From positions 1,550,001 to 1,614,000 of the forward strand of contig JAHREC010000016.1 of assembly GCA_020081605.1 (NCBI GenBank): a DNA stretch of 64,000 bases. Reading direction: 5' to 3'. The notes under the pieces were generated by a model that was given only the letters and a program-made list of their open reading frames with translations, ran no database searches and was not told where the DNA came from. This DNA comes from Albifimbria verrucaria. Its lineage: Eukaryota; Ascomycota; Sordariomycetes; Hypocreales; Stachybotryaceae. The first letter of the stretch is position 1; the number at the start of each line of letters is the position of its first letter. This document shows, one piece after another, positions 61,862 to 64,000 of this stretch. The translations under genes and the position numbers were made by a program.

Positions 61862-63365
61862 TCACACAAGTCCCTTTGCCAAGGACCAGAAATTCTCCAT
61901 CTTAGTACGTGAAAGCATATCTCTTGCCTCAGCGTCTGTCTCGCAGACCTTGCTTCCCCACTTCCTAAAGACACGAGCCTTCTGCTCACCCTCGAACACA
62001 AGCTTGCACTCATTCAAAGACATATCCTTGAGCTCGCCCTTCTCATTCTCTGCAAGCAGCCAGTCCCGGTCGTAGCCTCTCTTCCCTTCGCGATCCCTGG
62101 ATGGCGAGTTCTCTGTCCAGTCAATTCGGTCAAGCATAAGCTTCCGATACTTATTGACAGCCTTTTCTCCACCCTCAACAATAACCAGATTGAACTTGGG
62201 GTGCATAATGCAGGTCCCTGTAAGGGCCAGCTGCTCAGCATTGACGCCAATTTTGTATCTATGCTGACCGTTGGCGAGGCTATTAATCTTAAACACGAGA
62301 ACATGAATACCCTTGTCGGCATCTTGCTGCTGCTTTGATGCTGACTTTTCTTGCTTTTGCTCCTTTGTTAGTTTTCGTTCCTCATTGGTCTCGAGGTGCT
62401 TGTTGTGGCGCTCTGCAATTTCACGGTTGACACGCGCTTCTACAGCAGTAGGATCCTTAACAGCAACTATACAAGGCGTTAGTCATTACTGTCTTGTCTA
62501 GGCATCTCCTATCAAGGTGGGGAAAACTTACCATCACCAAGTACACGCATGAGGTTGCCCTTTTTACCTTGGGCGGAGGAGCAGGGACGAGACCGAGACG
62601 GATCTTGGCTTGCATTTCTTTCAGCTCAGCCATTCGGCGCTGACGACGAAGTTTCGCCTGCTCCTTGGAAGTTAGGTACATTGGTTTGGGGAGGCGCTTG
62701 ACGGTCTTGTGGCGGTTCCAGTGCCACAGGATGTTGAATGTATTCAGTGACGATGCTATCTGGGGTGTGGATCTTCAGCTTCGAAGGATCGTCAATCAGT
62801 TCGTAGCTGCCGCCGTCCACAAGCCCCTCATCCCACCATTCAAGATTCGGGGACTGTCCACCACGAAGTTCTTCTCTACGTCCAAATCCTCGTCGATGCC
62901 AGCTTTTCGGGTTTGTTCAGCGATACGCTTCTTCATGGCTTCCAAAGCAGCCTGTCGACGAAGCGCGTTGGCCTGCTGTATATATTTTCCCTTTTGGTTG
63001 AACACCAACTGTCGCGACTGCCTCTGTTTCCCCGGTAGCTTGGGAAGCCTGCGCCTCATCGTAATAGGGATTTTTTCATTATCTCGGGAGCCCTGAACAG
63101 AACTGCTTCGTAATGGCTCATGCTGCGAGCGAGATGCCGTTTGAGAGGCTTCTTTGGTCTTACTTGACGGCTTCCAAGATCCTAAGTCTTCCAGAGCAGG
63201 ATGCAGTCCCACGTTGAGACCACCCTTAGCCTTACTTGTACCGATTGCTGCCGCGACACGAGCCTTAAGTGCCGCCATACGGTCAACAGCAGAATCGGTC
63301 TTATGTATCCGCGATGTTGTATCGTGGCGTGGCCCGAGGCCTGGTGATTGTGAACGACCATCCAT
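61862..63365 (-). CDS. prp3: U4/U6 small nuclear ribonucleoprotein Prp3
   Basis: Core splicing factor that contacts the U4/U6 duplex and is needed for tri-snRNP assembly. Visible parts: [15 protein letters not shown] near the N-terminus, [38 protein letters not shown], then [19 protein letters not shown] and [14 protein letters not shown]. An intron (GTAAGT...TTGTATAG, about 62468-62531) joins RVLGD to [16 protein letters not shown]. The C-terminal domain runs from [19 protein letters not shown] to [30 protein letters not shown] and the stop at 61862. One base is missing in GGGG near 62851, and the frame changes again near 62700. The ATG at 63365 is the chosen start; a spliced upstream exon cannot be excluded because a GTGAGT lies near 63467. 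About 480 residues, near the family range. Confidence 0.9.
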
Positions 63366-63899
63366 GCTTTGGAGGCCCGAGGTTCGTAGAGGCGGCAGCT
63401 ACACGCTTCCCGAATGGCAGTTTTTGTCCCAATCGTCGGGTTCTGCAAGCGGCTGTACTCACACCACTTAATTCGAAGCAGTGCGCTGGGAAGGAGGGAA
63501 CTCTAGGTCGTACGCGTGTTCGATCGTGTGAGAGTATGTTCAAAGAGGTCAAGGCGCGAAAGCTTGGGAGAGTTGGAGCATGATTCCTTGTGGGTACGTG
63601 AGATAAACCAAGTACTGAGGTACCTTGCATCATTGCCTGGAGGGTAAGGTGCTAATGTACCATGTCCCGCATTTTGTGCCACTAAGCCAAAGCAGAATCA
63701 CGCCCCACTTTGTCAGGAAGAATTCTGCCATCAAGCACCGCCAAAAATTTATTCTGCAAAGCTCCCCACCATCCTCAAGCGCATCGCCATCTGCTTTTCG
63801 ATTCGATTTCCCGGCGGACGATGGGCGTTTTCCTTGAGTTTTAACGCTGTAAGGAGGCGCTCTCGGACGTGAGTCTGAGGCTACATTAGGTTCTTCGCC
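63366..63899. promoter_or_regulatory. Short divergent promoter of prp3 and rpa190
   Basis: 534 bp between two start codons facing apart, one for a splicing factor and one for the largest RNA polymerase I subunit. C/T-rich stretches occur on each strand. The open frames here (63154-63471, 63301-63633, 63630-63914) have no domains. No specific site was assigned. Confidence 0.5.
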
Positions 63900-64000
63900 A
63901 TGAATATCTCTCATCCCATTTCCTCTGAGGTGGAGGGAGTTGAGTTTACCTTTCTCTCTCCGAAAGAAATTCGAGCCATCTCCGTCAAGCGGATTGAGAA
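63900..64000 (+). CDS. rpa190: DNA-directed RNA polymerase I largest subunit, N-terminal fragment
   Basis: The ATG at 63900 opens an unbroken frame to the window edge with the start MNISHPISSEVEGVEF, then FLSPKEIRAISVKRI. This matches the N-terminus of Rpa190/RPA1 (yeast has ISKPVGSEI and AKEIRNLSAKQI at the same places). The subunit forms half of the active centre of Pol I, which makes the large rRNA precursor. Only 33 codons lie in the window, so the identification rests on this short but characteristic stretch. Confidence 0.82.
   Translation, partial: MNISHPISSEVEGVEFTFLSPKEIRAISVKRIE

Noticed and set aside
1..64000. CRISPR arrays, intact transposons, viral insertions or a secondary-metabolite cluster
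   Set aside because: No spaced direct repeats, transposase, reverse transcriptase, terminal repeats, PKS, NRPS or terpene synthase motifs were found.

Overview
The window looks like nuclear DNA of a filamentous ascomycete (Pezizomycotina). Genes are split by short introns of about 48-95 nt with GTRNGT donors, CTAAC/CTGAC branch sites and YAG acceptors. The gene set is typical of these fungi: Atg18, Pps1, Rad3/XPD, Prp3, Ppm2/TYW4, Gut2, an MHYT membrane protein and a small RGS protein. Spacers carry TAGGTA/TACCTA-rich islands of a kind I associate with Hypocreales; that order is a guess, not a demonstration.

Layout, left to right. A decayed MFS transporter (369-1456, -); a glycine-zipper protein (2548-3373, +); a conserved fungal protein of unknown function (3991-5743, -); an FAD phenol 2-monooxygenase (7600-9671, +); an Ulp1-type SUMO protease (10814-13928, +); a ~7.9 kb gene-free stretch full of simple repeats; a small RGS protein (21858-22828, +) followed by a 176-codon open frame in the same phase; mitochondrial glycerol-3-phosphate dehydrogenase (24239-26372, -); an MHYT-domain protein (27703-30595, -); Ppm2/TYW4 (32949-36424, -) divergent from Atg18 (37612-39166, +); Pps1 phosphatase (39857-41994, -) divergent from Rad3/XPD (45285-48140, +); a DDHD phospholipase (48350-51388, -) tail to tail with Rad3; a ~6.7 kb spacer; a C2H2 regulator (58089-59342, +); Prp3 (61862-63365, -) divergent from the first codons of RNA polymerase I subunit Rpa190 (63900 to the window end).

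These are independent housekeeping, signalling and stress genes. I see no secondary-metabolite cluster, CRISPR array, intact transposon, rRNA or tRNA. Gene orientation gives several divergent promoters and convergent tails but no evident pathway cluster.

The most important property of the sequence is technical. Twelve of the fourteen complete genes are interrupted by one-base deletions, about 30 in total, mostly in C, G, A or T homopolymers. Restoring one base at each site gives uninterrupted conserved protein. This is the signature of undercalled homopolymers in the assembly, not of mass pseudogenisation. Gene spans below run across these shifts. The MFS gene differs: it has a nonsense codon and a large internal deletion and is a real pseudogene. 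I did not find a clearly new biological system. The best biological leads are the open frame behind the RGS stop codon, two micro-exons in Rad3, a GC-AG intron inside a zinc finger, and the fungal MHYT sensor.
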